Source: an uncultured Pseudohongiella sp. (GTDB taxonomy: Bacteria > Pseudomonadota > Gammaproteobacteria > Pseudomonadales > Pseudohongiellaceae). Taken from it: DNA of 64,000 bases. The notes under the pieces are model-generated. The model made no database searches. It was not told the origin of the DNA and worked only from the letters and a program-made list of their open reading frames with translations. The stretch lies in assembly GCA_902531515.1 (NCBI GenBank), contig CACAEJ010000001.1:160078-224077 (forward strand), written 5' to 3'. Both the position numbers and the translations under genes were made by a program. How positions within the stretch are numbered: the first letter of the stretch is position 1; every line of letters starts with the position of its first letter. Below, one piece after another: positions 53,911 through 63,023 of the stretch.

Positions 53911-56262
53911 ATGGATTTTAGAAAAATATTTTCAGCAATACTTCTTCTGATAGGTGTCCTTCTTGGTTTAGGGGGTTTGCAACTTTTATTGCTTGGAGGC
54001 TCTGTTTATTATCTGTTTGCGGGTTTGACCGTTTCATATTCTTCATGGTGTCTGTGGAACAAGAGACATAAGGCACTTTCGACATACGGAATATTTCTTC
54101 TTTTGACTGTTGCCTGGTCGTTCATGGAGTCGGGAACAAATTTGTGGGCTCTAGCGCCTCGTGTTTTATTTTTTGCAGCTATCGGCTTGATATTCTTAAC
54201 ACCTTGGGTGCGAGGAGTCGTCCATGAAGGGAATCCACCTCCGCTTTTCTCATCAACAATATCAAAAGCCATACCAATACTGATCGTTGCGATAACAATA
54301 TTCGCATTCGTCGATGGTACTGGTTATGAAGTCAGAGAAATGCTCCCGCGCAGCGAAATTAACACGGTAAATACCCAAACAGACTGGCCGAGTTACGGGA
54401 ATTCCGCCAGAGGAACACGGTACTCCCCTCTAGATCAAATTAGCTCAGACAATGTTGCCCAACTTGAGCTTGCCTGGACTTACAGAACAGGTGCGGGTGG
54501 TGCTTTCAAGGCTACGCCTCTTATGATTGGGGAGTTACTTTATGTTTGTACTGGCGGTAATCGGGTAATTGCCGTCGACGCTGAGAATGGAGAACTGGTT
54601 TGGCAGTTTGATCCACTCATTGATCCGGAGCATTTAGCGCAGTCCAGGTATTTTACTACTGGTTGTCGAGGGGTATCTTATTATGCCGCGCCAGAGGATT
54701 ATGACGGAGAGTGTAAAGAGAGGATATTAACGAACACGACCGATGCAAGGTTGATAGCGATCGATGCAATAAGCGGTGAACGATGCACTTTCTTTGGGGA
54801 TCAGGGAGAGGTAAACCTAACTATCGGTATGGGGAACGATCCGAGGATAGCTAACTTTCAGACTTCACCGCCGGGCATTGTGTCAGGAAATGTCGTCGTT
54901 GGGGGTTGGGTCATTGACAATCGGTCGGTTGGGCCGCCGTCTGGTGTTGTTCGGGCGTTCAACGCGGTTACAGGAGAATTTGCCTGGGCTTGGGATATGG
55001 GGCGTCCTGGTGAAACTACTGAGCCGCTTCGGGGAGAGGTTTATACTCGCGGAACACCTAATGTGTGGTCGCTATTCAGCGTTGACGAAGAGTTGGGTTT
55101 GATTTATGCACCCACGGGTAATGAGACTCCAGACTATTTTGGTGGTTATCGAATGGAAGTCAGCGATGAATACGCGAGCTCTATTGTAGCGATCGAGGGA
55201 GCAACAGGGAATGTTCGTTGGTCTTACCAAACCGTGCACCACGACATCTGGGATTATGATGTTCCCTCGCAACCGACGCTAATTGATCTTCCAAATGAGC
55301 GCGGTGAAAAGGTTAAGGCAGTCCTACAACCAACAAAGAGAGGCGAGGTCTTCGTTCTCAATCGCGAAACAGGAGAACCTCTTTTTGATATACAGGAGCT
55401 CCCAGCACCTCAAACGGGAGGTGTCCCTGAAGACTACGTAGCTTCAACCCAACCTTTCACGATGGACCTTCCTAAATGGCGCATGCAGTTAGATGAAACT
55501 AAAATGTGGGGATTGACCCCTTTAGATCAACTTTGGTGTCGAATTGAATATCAGAAAATGCGCTATGAGGGGCATTTCACTGTACCGGGTGTTGGAACGA
55601 TATTGCAAAACCCAGGTGCCACCGGGGGGTTTAATTGGGGGAGTGTGAGCGTTGATGAGGCTAATAATCTTATGGTTGTGAACCCACTTTACATGGCTAA
55701 TCAATTAACCTTAATACCCCGCGATCAGCTCCCCGAAGGAGTCGTAGGTAGTCAGCTGGGAACGCCCTATAGTCATAACACTCAGAGATTTATGTCACCC
55801 TTGCACGTGCCGTGTATGCAGCCTCCGTATGGCACACTTGGTGTTGTAGACCTGGAGACGAAGGAATTACTTTGGCAGAAGCCAATAGGTACAGCGAAAC
55901 ACACTGGACCCACATTCTTTGGAACACTGAATGTGCCAACCGGTTTACCTTTGACGGTCGGAACGCCCCAAACAGGTGGCACGGTAACAACCGCTGGAAG
56001 CTTAATATTTAGCGCGGGTACTTTCGATAATACGGTTAGAGCAACTAATCTATTGAATGGTGAAGAGTTGTGGAATCATGCGATTCCCTTCACAGCGCAG
56101 GGTACACCGATGACTTACCTTTCACCTCAAGGTAACCAGACAGTAATAGTCGTGGTACCAGTGTTTAATTCGACGAGGGGATCCGGTTATCTTCCTCTGC
56201 CAGCTGAGGAGGAGGATCCCCTGGGCGGCTACATTTTTGCCTTTCGATTACCTGAAAGCTAG
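53911..56262 (+). CDS. membrane-bound PQQ dehydrogenase, glucose dehydrogenase (GCD)-like (quinoprotein no. 5)
   Basis: 783 residues with the architecture of membrane-bound glucose/quinate dehydrogenase: about five hydrophobic helices in the first 145 residues, then a periplasmic propeller from about 155 (WPSYGNSARGTRYSPLDQIS). Members give electrons straight to ubiquinone. The catalytic motif VHHDIWDYDVPSQP has W447 and D448, and LQPTKRGEVFVLNRETG supplies the active-site lysine. Substrate could be a sugar, polyol or cyclic alcohol. Its TAG stop shares the palindrome CTAG with the convergent gene at 56259. A close homologue lies at 60626. Confidence 0.93.
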   Translation: MDFRKIFSAILLLIGVLLGLGGLQLLLLGGSVYYLFAGLTVSYSSWCLWNKRHKALSTYGIFLLLTVAWSFMESGTNLWALAPRVLFFAAIGLIFLTPWVRGVVHEGNPPPLFSSTISKAIPILIVAITIFAFVDGTGYEVREMLPRSEINTVNTQTDWPSYGNSARGTRYSPLDQISSDNVAQLELAWTYRTGAGGAFKATPLMIGELLYVCTGGNRVIAVDAENGELVWQFDPLIDPEHLAQSRYFTTGCRGVSYYAAPEDYDGECKERILTNTTDARLIAIDAISGERCTFFGDQGEVNLTIGMGNDPRIANFQTSPPGIVSGNVVVGGWVIDNRSVGPPSGVVRAFNAVTGEFAWAWDMGRPGETTEPLRGEVYTRGTPNVWSLFSVDEELGLIYAPTGNETPDYFGGYRMEVSDEYASSIVAIEGATGNVRWSYQTVHHDIWDYDVPSQPTLIDLPNERGEKVKAVLQPTKRGEVFVLNRETGEPLFDIQELPAPQTGGVPEDYVASTQPFTMDLPKWRMQLDETKMWGLTPLDQLWCRIEYQKMRYEGHFTVPGVGTILQNPGATGGFNWGSVSVDEANNLMVVNPLYMANQLTLIPRDQLPEGVVGSQLGTPYSHNTQRFMSPLHVPCMQPPYGTLGVVDLETKELLWQKPIGTAKHTGPTFFGTLNVPTGLPLTVGTPQTGGTVTTAGSLIFSAGTFDNTVRATNLLNGEELWNHAIPFTAQGTPMTYLSPQGNQTVIVVVPVFNSTRGSGYLPLPAEEEDPLGGYIFAFRLPES

Positions 56263-56792
56263 GCGCGACCAACTATCTCAAAAAGCCAAATGAGTTCATT
56301 TTTAACTCGAGCATCTGAAGTAGGTTCAGAGCCTCTCCTATACTTACGCCATGACTCTTTTAAAACTGGTAGGACTATCTCCCCTTCTGTCACGGGAACT
56401 AGGCGCTGCTCGTAAAGTGTGTCGTCGACACGAAGAATAATCCTATCATCGTCATCCACTCTTTGAGGCCATTGCTTCCAATATTTCCCATACCAAGTCT
56501 GTCGTCTACCACTTGCTACGAATATTCGACCATCGATAACCATGGTCCAAATAGTCTTCGACGTACCAAGGTTTAAGGTTTCCATCTCGATTTCTTCGCG
56601 ATCTTTAAGAAAGGTCCAGTCGTCCGGTGAAGGGAGTAGCTGTCCTGAGCGGAATGGACCGCCGGTGCTAATTGTAAACCAAGGCACAAATTCCACGGGT
56701 CCATCATGCAGGCGCATATAGACAAAAAGTAAGCTGCTAGCTAGCACTAATGAACAAACAGCTGTAACTGAATACCGTATAACTTTCTTCAT
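56259..56792 (-). CDS. membrane-anchored protein of unknown function, paralogue of 29689-30210 (split-barrel-like)
   Basis: 177 residues with one N-terminal membrane helix (about 8-28). Then GPVEFVPWFTISTGGPFRSGQ (read in part), PSPDDWTFLKDREEIEMETL, TIWTMVIDGRIFVASGRRQ, a WYGKYWKQWP segment, and LYEQRLVPVTEG. The order and key residues match the protein at 29689. The EIEMET..TIW..VIDGRIFV pattern is close to DUF2255-type split-barrel proteins. Its stop overlaps that of the PQQ enzyme at 53911 on CTAG. Function unknown. Confidence 0.7.
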   Translation of the reverse strand: MKKVIRYSVTAVCSLVLASSLLFVYMRLHDGPVEFVPWFTISTGGPFRSGQLLPSPDDWTFLKDREEIEMETLNLGTSKTIWTMVIDGRIFVASGRRQTWYGKYWKQWPQRVDDDDRIILRVDDTLYEQRLVPVTEGEIVLPVLKESWRKYRRGSEPTSDARVKNELIWLFEIVGRA

Positions 56793-56835
56793 ATACTGTT
56801 CTTATTAAATTCCAGAGAGCGATGTCTTCCGATGA

Positions 56836-57996
56836 TTATCTTGCTCTATAACGGAGCATATTGCGATCTATTTCCGAAATACTGGTTGCCCCAAGTAGTT
56901 TCATGTCTCTTTCTATCTCAGCTTTCAAATTGCCTAATGCTTTTTCTACTCCAGGTTGTCCAGCAGCTGCTAAGGAGTAAAGGTACATGCGTCCACCGGA
57001 ACATGCCTTAGCGCCTGCGGCTATCGCTTTAAGAACGTGTGTTCCGCGCCTTACTCCGCCGTCCAATATTACGTCTATTTGGTCGCCGACCGCGTCAGTT
57101 ATTTCACTTATCTGATCGAAAGGCGATCGCGAACCATCCAGTTGCCTGCCGCCATGGTTGGAAATCATGATTGCGTCGGCTCCAATATCAACGGCCTTTT
57201 TTGCATCAGCAACACTCATGACGCCTTTTAAGCAGAAAGGCCCCCCCCACTTTGCTTTAAGTGCCTCCGCATCGGACCAACTCATCGATTGGTCAAGCAT
57301 TTTGGCAAAGTAATCACCTATAGAAACTGAGACATTTGACCCTTGTTGGACAAAATCTTTTAGTTCCGCGAGCTCAAAAGCTTCTCCAAAGAAGTAATTG
57401 ATCGCCCAGCCAGGATGGATGGCAAAACTGAGTAAGCTTTTTAAAGTAAGTCTCGGGGGTGAAGTGAATCCGGTATATAAATCCCTTTCTCTGTTTCCTC
57501 CAGTAATGGTATCTACGGTTAAAGCGAGAGCATTAAAATTGGCATCTTGAGCTCTTTCGACCATAGCATCATTGAGTCCACGGTCCTTGTGAAAGTAAAA
57601 TTGAAATAATTTTGGCGTTGATATCATGTCGCCTATCTCTTTTAGTGTGACGGTGCCTAGTGCTGATACTCCGAACATGGTCCCAAACTTCTCTGCAGCT
57701 TTGGCTACAGCTCGCTCGCCATCATGATGAAATAGCCTTTGAAGGGCGGTTGGAGAGCAGAAAACAGGCAGTTTAAGTGCCTGTCCCATTACGGATACTG
57801 ACATATCAATGTCTTCTACTCCTGCCAGGACATTAGGGACAAGATCACAATCTTCAAAGGCAGACGTGTTGCGTCGATAGGTAACCTCATCATCAGCGGC
57901 GCCATCTATATAATGGAAGATAGGTCCGGGAAGGCGTTGCTTCGCCAGGAGTCTTAGGTCGTCTACGTTGTGGCAATTTTTAAGCTGTCGAAACAT
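56836..57996 (-). CDS. FMN-dependent alpha-hydroxy-acid dehydrogenase (L-lactate dehydrogenase/oxidase family)
   Basis: 386 residues, full-length (S)-2-hydroxy-acid oxidase TIM barrel. FMN and substrate residues lie in the usual segments: PVFCSPTALQRLFHHDGE (about 75-92, the 4-residue TALQ loop), ALTVDTITGGNRERDL (about 157-172), ISNHGGRQLDG (about 279-289, catalytic His) and ILDGGVRRGTHVLKAIAAGA (about 309-328). It would oxidise L-lactate or a related hydroxy acid, probably at the inner face of the membrane. Divergent from the ABM gene at 58128. Confidence 0.92.
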   Translation of the reverse strand: MFRQLKNCHNVDDLRLLAKQRLPGPIFHYIDGAADDEVTYRRNTSAFEDCDLVPNVLAGVEDIDMSVSVMGQALKLPVFCSPTALQRLFHHDGERAVAKAAEKFGTMFGVSALGTVTLKEIGDMISTPKLFQFYFHKDRGLNDAMVERAQDANFNALALTVDTITGGNRERDLYTGFTSPPRLTLKSLLSFAIHPGWAINYFFGEAFELAELKDFVQQGSNVSVSIGDYFAKMLDQSMSWSDAEALKAKWGGPFCLKGVMSVADAKKAVDIGADAIMISNHGGRQLDGSRSPFDQISEITDAVGDQIDVILDGGVRRGTHVLKAIAAGAKACSGGRMYLYSLAAAGQPGVEKALGNLKAEIERDMKLLGATSISEIDRNMLRYRAR

Positions 57997-58127
57997 TAGT
58001 ATTTTTCCTAATATAGTTAGCTGAGATTCTATCGTTAATTCTTAAGGACTCAAAGTGCTCTATTATAGGCCTGACTATTAGAAAGAATTGTAACCCTGTA
58101 GTATTGGACATTGGAGGAAAGGTAGTT

Positions 58128-58418
58128 ATGGTGTACAACAACGTGCTTCTGAAAGTAAAAGATATCCAGGATATCAGTTTAGTAGGGGACTTACTGAGAG
58201 AGCAGGCGAGACGTTCAAGCGAGGAGCCTGGTTGTATTAGATTTGAAGTTTATCACTCAAAGTCTGATAGACAACAATTCATCTTGGTAGAGCAGTGGTC
58301 TAATCAAGAAGATCTCGAACGTCATAAGGCAGCAAAGGCGTTCACTGAGTTATACTTGCCTAAAGTAATTCCTTTGGTAGATCGTTCTCCCCACTTGTCA
58401 GATTTAATTTGGCCTTAA
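58128..58418 (+). CDS. ABM-domain (YgiN-like quinol monooxygenase) protein
   Basis: 96 residues, a ferredoxin-like dimeric alpha/beta-barrel unit with RRSSEEPGCIRFEVYHS (about 28-44) and FILVEQWSNQEDLERHK (about 52-68). The His and Trp/Arg pattern matches small quinol monooxygenase or haem-free ABM proteins. The open frame begins with TTG at 58104, but the ATG at 58128 has GGAGG about 10 bases upstream. The 255 bases after its stop contain no gene I can identify. Confidence 0.85.
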   Translation: MVYNNVLLKVKDIQDISLVGDLLREQARRSSEEPGCIRFEVYHSKSDRQQFILVEQWSNQEDLERHKAAKAFTELYLPKVIPLVDRSPHLSDLIWP

Positions 58419-58673
58419 GATAGGCTCGATAATGCTTTTCTAGCACTTTATGCTATACACTGCAGTTTTACTAAAAGTAGAAATGAGGTGATAGTGAAAG
58501 CAGTTTAGACCGTCCCAGCTGAAATTTGGTGTAAAGCCTATCAAGAATTTATCAAACCTGGTGATTATCCAAATTTTATCTATTGCAAGTGCAGTGGCAC
58601 AGGCTGCCTCTTTTACCAAATTTGTTTTACTATGCAGGAAAAATACTTGAATTACCCATTAATGGAGATTGAA

Positions 58674-59132
58674 ATGAAGAAGATTTTAGCGGTTTTCCTT
58701 ACCACTTTCGGCTTGATTGGTTTTGCTAATGCGGGCGAGGCTCCAGAGCCTTGTGGTCCGGCTGGACAATTATCAGAGGAGTTCTCAAAGAATGTTGGGT
58801 CTGGCGCTCGGTGCTTTGAGTTGCGGATGTATACAGCAGAGCCGGCTGTTGATGGGGAAGGGGGTATTGATGACCTACACCAGAGATTCCGTGAAGAGGA
58901 AGTAGCTATTTTTGAAAAACACGGTGCTGAAGTGGTCGCTGTTTGGCAAAGACTTGATGATCCCAACACACTAGTGTGGATGCTTGCTTATAGAGATAGG
59001 GCGCATCGATCGCAGGTATGGGCAGATTTTGCAGCAGACCCTGCGTGGCATGCTTTACGTGCAAAGTATGAGGTGCCACTTTCAATTGAAGCGTACATGA
59101 TGAGCACGACAGATTACTCAAACCTCAAGTAA
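58674..59132 (+). CDS. exported NIPSNAP-family protein
   Basis: 152 residues with a signal peptide (MKKILAVFLTTFGLIGFANA). RCFELRMYTAEPA (about 43-55), HAEVVAVWQRLDDPNTLVWMLAYRDRAHRSQVW (fragment, about 86-118) and HALRAKY are typical NIPSNAP/ferredoxin-like elements. Start 58674 is favoured because GGAG lies 6 bases upstream and it begins with the signal peptide; the frame is open to 58632. Role unknown. A terminator follows at 59143. Confidence 0.82.
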   Translation: MKKILAVFLTTFGLIGFANAGEAPEPCGPAGQLSEEFSKNVGSGARCFELRMYTAEPAVDGEGGIDDLHQRFREEEVAIFEKHGAEVVAVWQRLDDPNTLVWMLAYRDRAHRSQVWADFAADPAWHALRAKYEVPLSIEAYMMSTTDYSNLK

Positions 59133-59142
59133 AGTTAACTTC

Positions 59143-59176
59143 CAACACCAGGGCTCGGCGAGCCCTGGTGTTGTTT
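59143..59176 (+). terminator. rho-independent terminator
   Basis: A 14-base stem CAACACCAGGGCTC (59143-59156) with GAGCCCTGGTGTTG (59160-59173), 3-base loop, followed by TTT. Strong, and possibly acting in both directions although the T run is short. It ends the NIPSNAP transcript. Confidence 0.88.
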
Positions 59177-59195
59177 CCCTCATATAGTATTTTTT

Positions 59196-60617
59196 ATGGT
59201 AAATGGGCCAAAATCAATTGAGAGGTCCAATCTATTGCTATATTCAGAATGTAATTTGACGAAACTGCGAGGCCTTTTTGGAGTCGAGCGACTCTTAGCT
59301 TTTCTTTTGATGTTTTTGAGCGCTGACCACGCCTCGTCCGCTGAAGAGGAATTGTCGCGAGTAAGAGCAAGCACGGAGTACATTCGTCAAGTTGATCTTT
59401 ATAGTCAGGAAGTAGCGGAGTTAGAGAGGCGTTTTGGGCCTTATGATAGGTCTTTGCTTGAGCCGATAGACGCACTGATCGACTTGCGCTCCAGAGCCGG
59501 AGATTTCGAAGAAATTAATGCTCTATTAGGAAGGCAGTTACAACTAGTTCATGTCACTGAGGGTCTAAATACCTTCAGCCAGCTACCAATTTTAGAAGCT
59601 TTAATTACGAATAACCTCAAGATTTATGATTTGGAGGCTATTACGAATAATTTTGAGAACATTCAATATGTCTTTTCACAGAATTCTGATTCTTCTGTGG
59701 AACAAAAGCTCGAATCTATGAGCAACGTTAGAAATTGGTACCTGACCGCTTTTAATTTAGATAGTAAACAAAGCCGATTGCCTTATTTTATGAAGTCGCG
59801 GGATTTGTTACAGCAAACGCTGAAGGTAGCAAGTGATGCATATGGAGATTCAGACGAACATATGGTGCCTTTTCTCTATCAGGAAGCGTTGGAAAAGTAC
59901 TACTTGATGACATTACTCACCTCGCTCGATGAATTAGGCGCCGATGCGAGCGACTATATTTTTGTTCCTGAGCGGATCCAACCGATAACTTATTTACGAC
60001 AAGGTTATGAGATCGTTAAGGACATTAGCGATATTCTGCGGTCAAATGAAGACACGGAAGCTGAAGGAATGGCGGCAGTTTACGAGGCTGACTGGCAGAT
60101 GCTGTTAGGCTTGGGAATTGCTAGAGGGACATACCGGAAGGCAATGGAAATTTTTGTCGAAGCAGGCGTTGAAGAACAGAAAATTAAAGATTTTTTTTCT
60201 CGGCCAGTCGTGCTTCCTGTTACAGAGTATTACTCGTCGATAGATGATGCTAATTACGCTCAAGAGGTAGAAGGTTATAGTTTTGTTCGAGGGGAAATGG
60301 AAGAGGATCCGCAGATCTCTCTGGGAAACTATACTGCTTGGAATGAATCAGTGCCTTACACTCCCATGCCAACTCCACCAGAATTGCTGTCCGATATTGA
60401 GTTCGAGTTGACCAAGGCTGAAATGCGATTTCGTATTTCGTCAAGAGGCAAAACTCGCGGGCCTGATGCAGAATCATCAGAGCCAGATACCGTGAGAGCA
60501 AGAAGAAACGCGGAGGATGCATTGAAGGAGATGGTTTTTAGACCTCGTTTTGTGGGCAGTAGATGGCGTCCTCTCAAAGACCTTACCATGACATATTGGT
60601 ATCCGACTGAGAAATGA
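59196..60617 (+). CDS. exported helical-repeat protein with TonB-C-like end
   Basis: 473 residues. A hydrophobic segment near 31-46 ending in ADHASSA is the likely signal peptide, with a long N-terminal extension that may mean the true start lies further in. The middle (about 60-360) is mostly helical, TPR-like, with no exact repeat. The C-terminal 70 residues (FELTKAEMRFRISSRGKTRG, then RNAEDALKEMVFRPRFVGSRW) follow the TonB C-terminal pattern of strand, AxxAL helix and FRPRF. No membrane helix like that of true TonB. Convergent with the PQQ gene at 60626. Function unknown; it may act in envelope transport or contact TonB-box partners. Confidence 0.6.
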   Translation: MVNGPKSIERSNLLLYSECNLTKLRGLFGVERLLAFLLMFLSADHASSAEEELSRVRASTEYIRQVDLYSQEVAELERRFGPYDRSLLEPIDALIDLRSRAGDFEEINALLGRQLQLVHVTEGLNTFSQLPILEALITNNLKIYDLEAITNNFENIQYVFSQNSDSSVEQKLESMSNVRNWYLTAFNLDSKQSRLPYFMKSRDLLQQTLKVASDAYGDSDEHMVPFLYQEALEKYYLMTLLTSLDELGADASDYIFVPERIQPITYLRQGYEIVKDISDILRSNEDTEAEGMAAVYEADWQMLLGLGIARGTYRKAMEIFVEAGVEEQKIKDFFSRPVVLPVTEYYSSIDDANYAQEVEGYSFVRGEMEEDPQISLGNYTAWNESVPYTPMPTPPELLSDIEFELTKAEMRFRISSRGKTRGPDAESSEPDTVRARRNAEDALKEMVFRPRFVGSRWRPLKDLTMTYWYPTEK

Positions 60618-60625
60618 GGCGTAAA

Positions 60626-62983
60626 TTAATCAGGCAGCGCGTAAGCTATGACATATCCTCCGGACGACTCCGCTTCGCGTGACTCGTCAATAGCTGTTTC
60701 AAGTTGCAAGCCTCCACCACCACTAGGCACAGTTACAATCACATACTGCTTACCAGTTGAAGGACTAATGTATGACATTGGCGTCCCGGTCGATGAGCCC
60801 ACAAGTGGGTCAGTCCAGACTTCCTCCCCAGTGAAGACATCTATAGCGCGCATTGTGCTATCGACGACTCCGCCAATAAAGATTAAGCCACCACCCGTAA
60901 CCATCGAGCCCGCATTGTAAAACATACCCATAGGCAGGGGTAGGTTACTTGGAATGCCCAGTGGACCTTGGTCTTTTGCTGTTCCCAAGCCGCGTCTCCA
61001 TAAAACTTCTTGATTCGCTAGGTCAACAACGGCCATTTCTCCATAAGGGGGACGCAGGCATGGGGTGAAGATAGGAGACAAGAAGAAAAAAGAATATGCA
61101 GCATACGGAGTTCCTAGTTGTGTGCCACCGATTCCAAATTGTTCGTCACCGGTCATCTCATCTCGCGGATACAAACGCACGATATTTGGATTATGCATTG
61201 AATTCACAACCATGAGATTATTTATCTCATCAATTGCAACACTTCCCCAATTCATGCCTCCAGCCACCCCGGGGTAGAGAAGGGTTCCGCCAGTACTTGG
61301 TGGTGTTAACGGACCTTCGTAACGTAAATTGCGATACTGAATTCTGCATAGAGCGTGATCGAAAGGAGTGATACCCCACATGTCTTTTTCATCGACATAA
61401 TCTCGCGCAAAAGAGGGCATGCCGACTGAAAATGGTTGAGTTGGCGAGGATGTTTCGTTGGGAACATCAGTCTGAGGGACAGGCAGTTCGGCGATTTCAG
61501 TCAAAGGCTCACCAGTCTCTCGGTCAAAAACGAATATTTCGGCCCGCTTCGTTGGAACGATCACTGCTTTTCTGGTTTCGCCATCAATTGGGATGTCAAC
61601 TAGCGATGGTTGAGATGGAACATCATAATCAAAAATATCATGATGAGTGGTTTGAAAATGCCATCTGACCCTTCCTGTTCTCGATTCTAACGCCACTATT
61701 GAGCTGGAATATTTCTCCATCGCCTGTGTTCGGTGTCCACCGTAGTAGTCTGGTGTAGCATTTCCCGTTGGTAAATAAATTAGACCAAGCTCTTCATCTG
61801 CGCTGGTTAAACTCCATACATTTGGGGTTCCTCTCGTATAGGTCCCACCTTCTGGAGGCAAACCATTACGGTCCTCACGACCCATATCCCAGGCCCACAC
61901 CAAATCCCCGCTGATTGGGTCAAAGCCCCGGACTACTCCTGAAGGTTCCTCGGTCTCGACATTATCGAATACCCAGCCACCGAGCACTAAAACGTCATTA
62001 GCGATGGTAGGAGGAGAGGTTACAAAATAAAATCCAGGCTTTACAACGCCCATGCCGGGCAAAAGGCTAATTTCACCATCGATCCCAAAGTCTCGGCATC
62101 GCTCGCCTGTATTCTTATTGACGGCTATGAGGCGAGCATCCGTCGTTGCCGTGAAGATACGTTCCTCACAAACACCTAATGATCTAAAGTTTTGTGCTCT
62201 GTAGTATGTGACGCCTCGGCATGTATCCCAGAAACCAATTCGTGGTGTATCAATTTCTGGGTCAAAACGCCACTTTTCTTCTCCGGTATCAGGATCAAGT
62301 GACAGGATGATGTTTTGACCTGTGCAGAGATAGAGTCCATCATCAACTTGAATCGGAGTACCCTTAAAAGCACCTGTAACACCTGTTCTCACTTCCCATG
62401 CTCTTTCGAGTTGCTGAATGTTGTCAAGATTAATCTGGTCAGAGTCAAGAAACCTTGTTCCACGCTTTGTAGCACCATAATCTTGCCACTGACCAGTCTG
62501 ATTAGTCACTAAACCTGTCCCTGGCGAACTTAGGGGTTGTACCTTAGTAACTGCATTGCTGACGTAAATCATCAACAACAATATAGAGATAAAAGCCGAT
62601 GAAAATCTGAATTCTTTCTTTTTGATTAGTGGCTCAGGATGTGCCTGGAGTAGGCCTCTTCTCACCCGAGGCAACAGAAACCATATTCCAATTACGCTAA
62701 ACATCCCTACCCGGGGCATTAGAGCCCAAGCGTCGAGCCCTACTTCATAAAAACTCCAGAGCAATGTTAAGGCTAAAAAGATTCCGTAAAGCGGTGAAGC
62801 TTTTGCATTTCCGAGAAACAATAAGGCGCTGCAAGTAAGAAGTGCTATACCTGAGACTAGGAAATAGGCTGAGCCGCCGGCATTGAGAAGTAAAAATCCT
62901 AAGTAAACCATTGCTATCCCGCAGAGGCCTACTACGCTTGCTAAAACTCGTGGTTTTGGAAAGGTCGAGGTAGTTAGTGTCAC
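60626..62983 (-). CDS. membrane-bound PQQ dehydrogenase, GCD-like (quinoprotein no. 6)
   Basis: 785 residues, about five N-terminal membrane helices (within 1-150) and a propeller from about 165 (WQDYGATKRGTRFLDSDQIN). It is a close homologue of the enzyme at 53911 in length, helices and motif order. The catalytic motif is THHDIFDYDVPSQP: F451 replaces the tryptophan found at this place in the other five quinoproteins, while D452 and the lysine in IVPTKRAEIFVFDRETG are kept. It would pass electrons to ubiquinone. Different substrate from its homologue is likely. Ends 8 bases from the convergent 59196 gene. Confidence 0.92.
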   Translation of the reverse strand: MTLTTSTFPKPRVLASVVGLCGIAMVYLGFLLLNAGGSAYFLVSGIALLTCSALLFLGNAKASPLYGIFLALTLLWSFYEVGLDAWALMPRVGMFSVIGIWFLLPRVRRGLLQAHPEPLIKKKEFRFSSAFISILLLMIYVSNAVTKVQPLSSPGTGLVTNQTGQWQDYGATKRGTRFLDSDQINLDNIQQLERAWEVRTGVTGAFKGTPIQVDDGLYLCTGQNIILSLDPDTGEEKWRFDPEIDTPRIGFWDTCRGVTYYRAQNFRSLGVCEERIFTATTDARLIAVNKNTGERCRDFGIDGEISLLPGMGVVKPGFYFVTSPPTIANDVLVLGGWVFDNVETEEPSGVVRGFDPISGDLVWAWDMGREDRNGLPPEGGTYTRGTPNVWSLTSADEELGLIYLPTGNATPDYYGGHRTQAMEKYSSSIVALESRTGRVRWHFQTTHHDIFDYDVPSQPSLVDIPIDGETRKAVIVPTKRAEIFVFDRETGEPLTEIAELPVPQTDVPNETSSPTQPFSVGMPSFARDYVDEKDMWGITPFDHALCRIQYRNLRYEGPLTPPSTGGTLLYPGVAGGMNWGSVAIDEINNLMVVNSMHNPNIVRLYPRDEMTGDEQFGIGGTQLGTPYAAYSFFFLSPIFTPCLRPPYGEMAVVDLANQEVLWRRGLGTAKDQGPLGIPSNLPLPMGMFYNAGSMVTGGGLIFIGGVVDSTMRAIDVFTGEEVWTDPLVGSSTGTPMSYISPSTGKQYVIVTVPSGGGGLQLETAIDESREAESSGGYVIAYALPD

Positions 62984-63023
62984 ATTCAGTCCTTAGCTAT
63001 GATGGTTTTAGATATTTTCAATT

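Noticed and set aside
58490..58673. Open frame upstream of the NIPSNAP start, partly protein-like
   Set aside because: No start codon before 58632, an in-frame TAG at about 58507, and the signal peptide begins at 58674; treated as non-coding leader.
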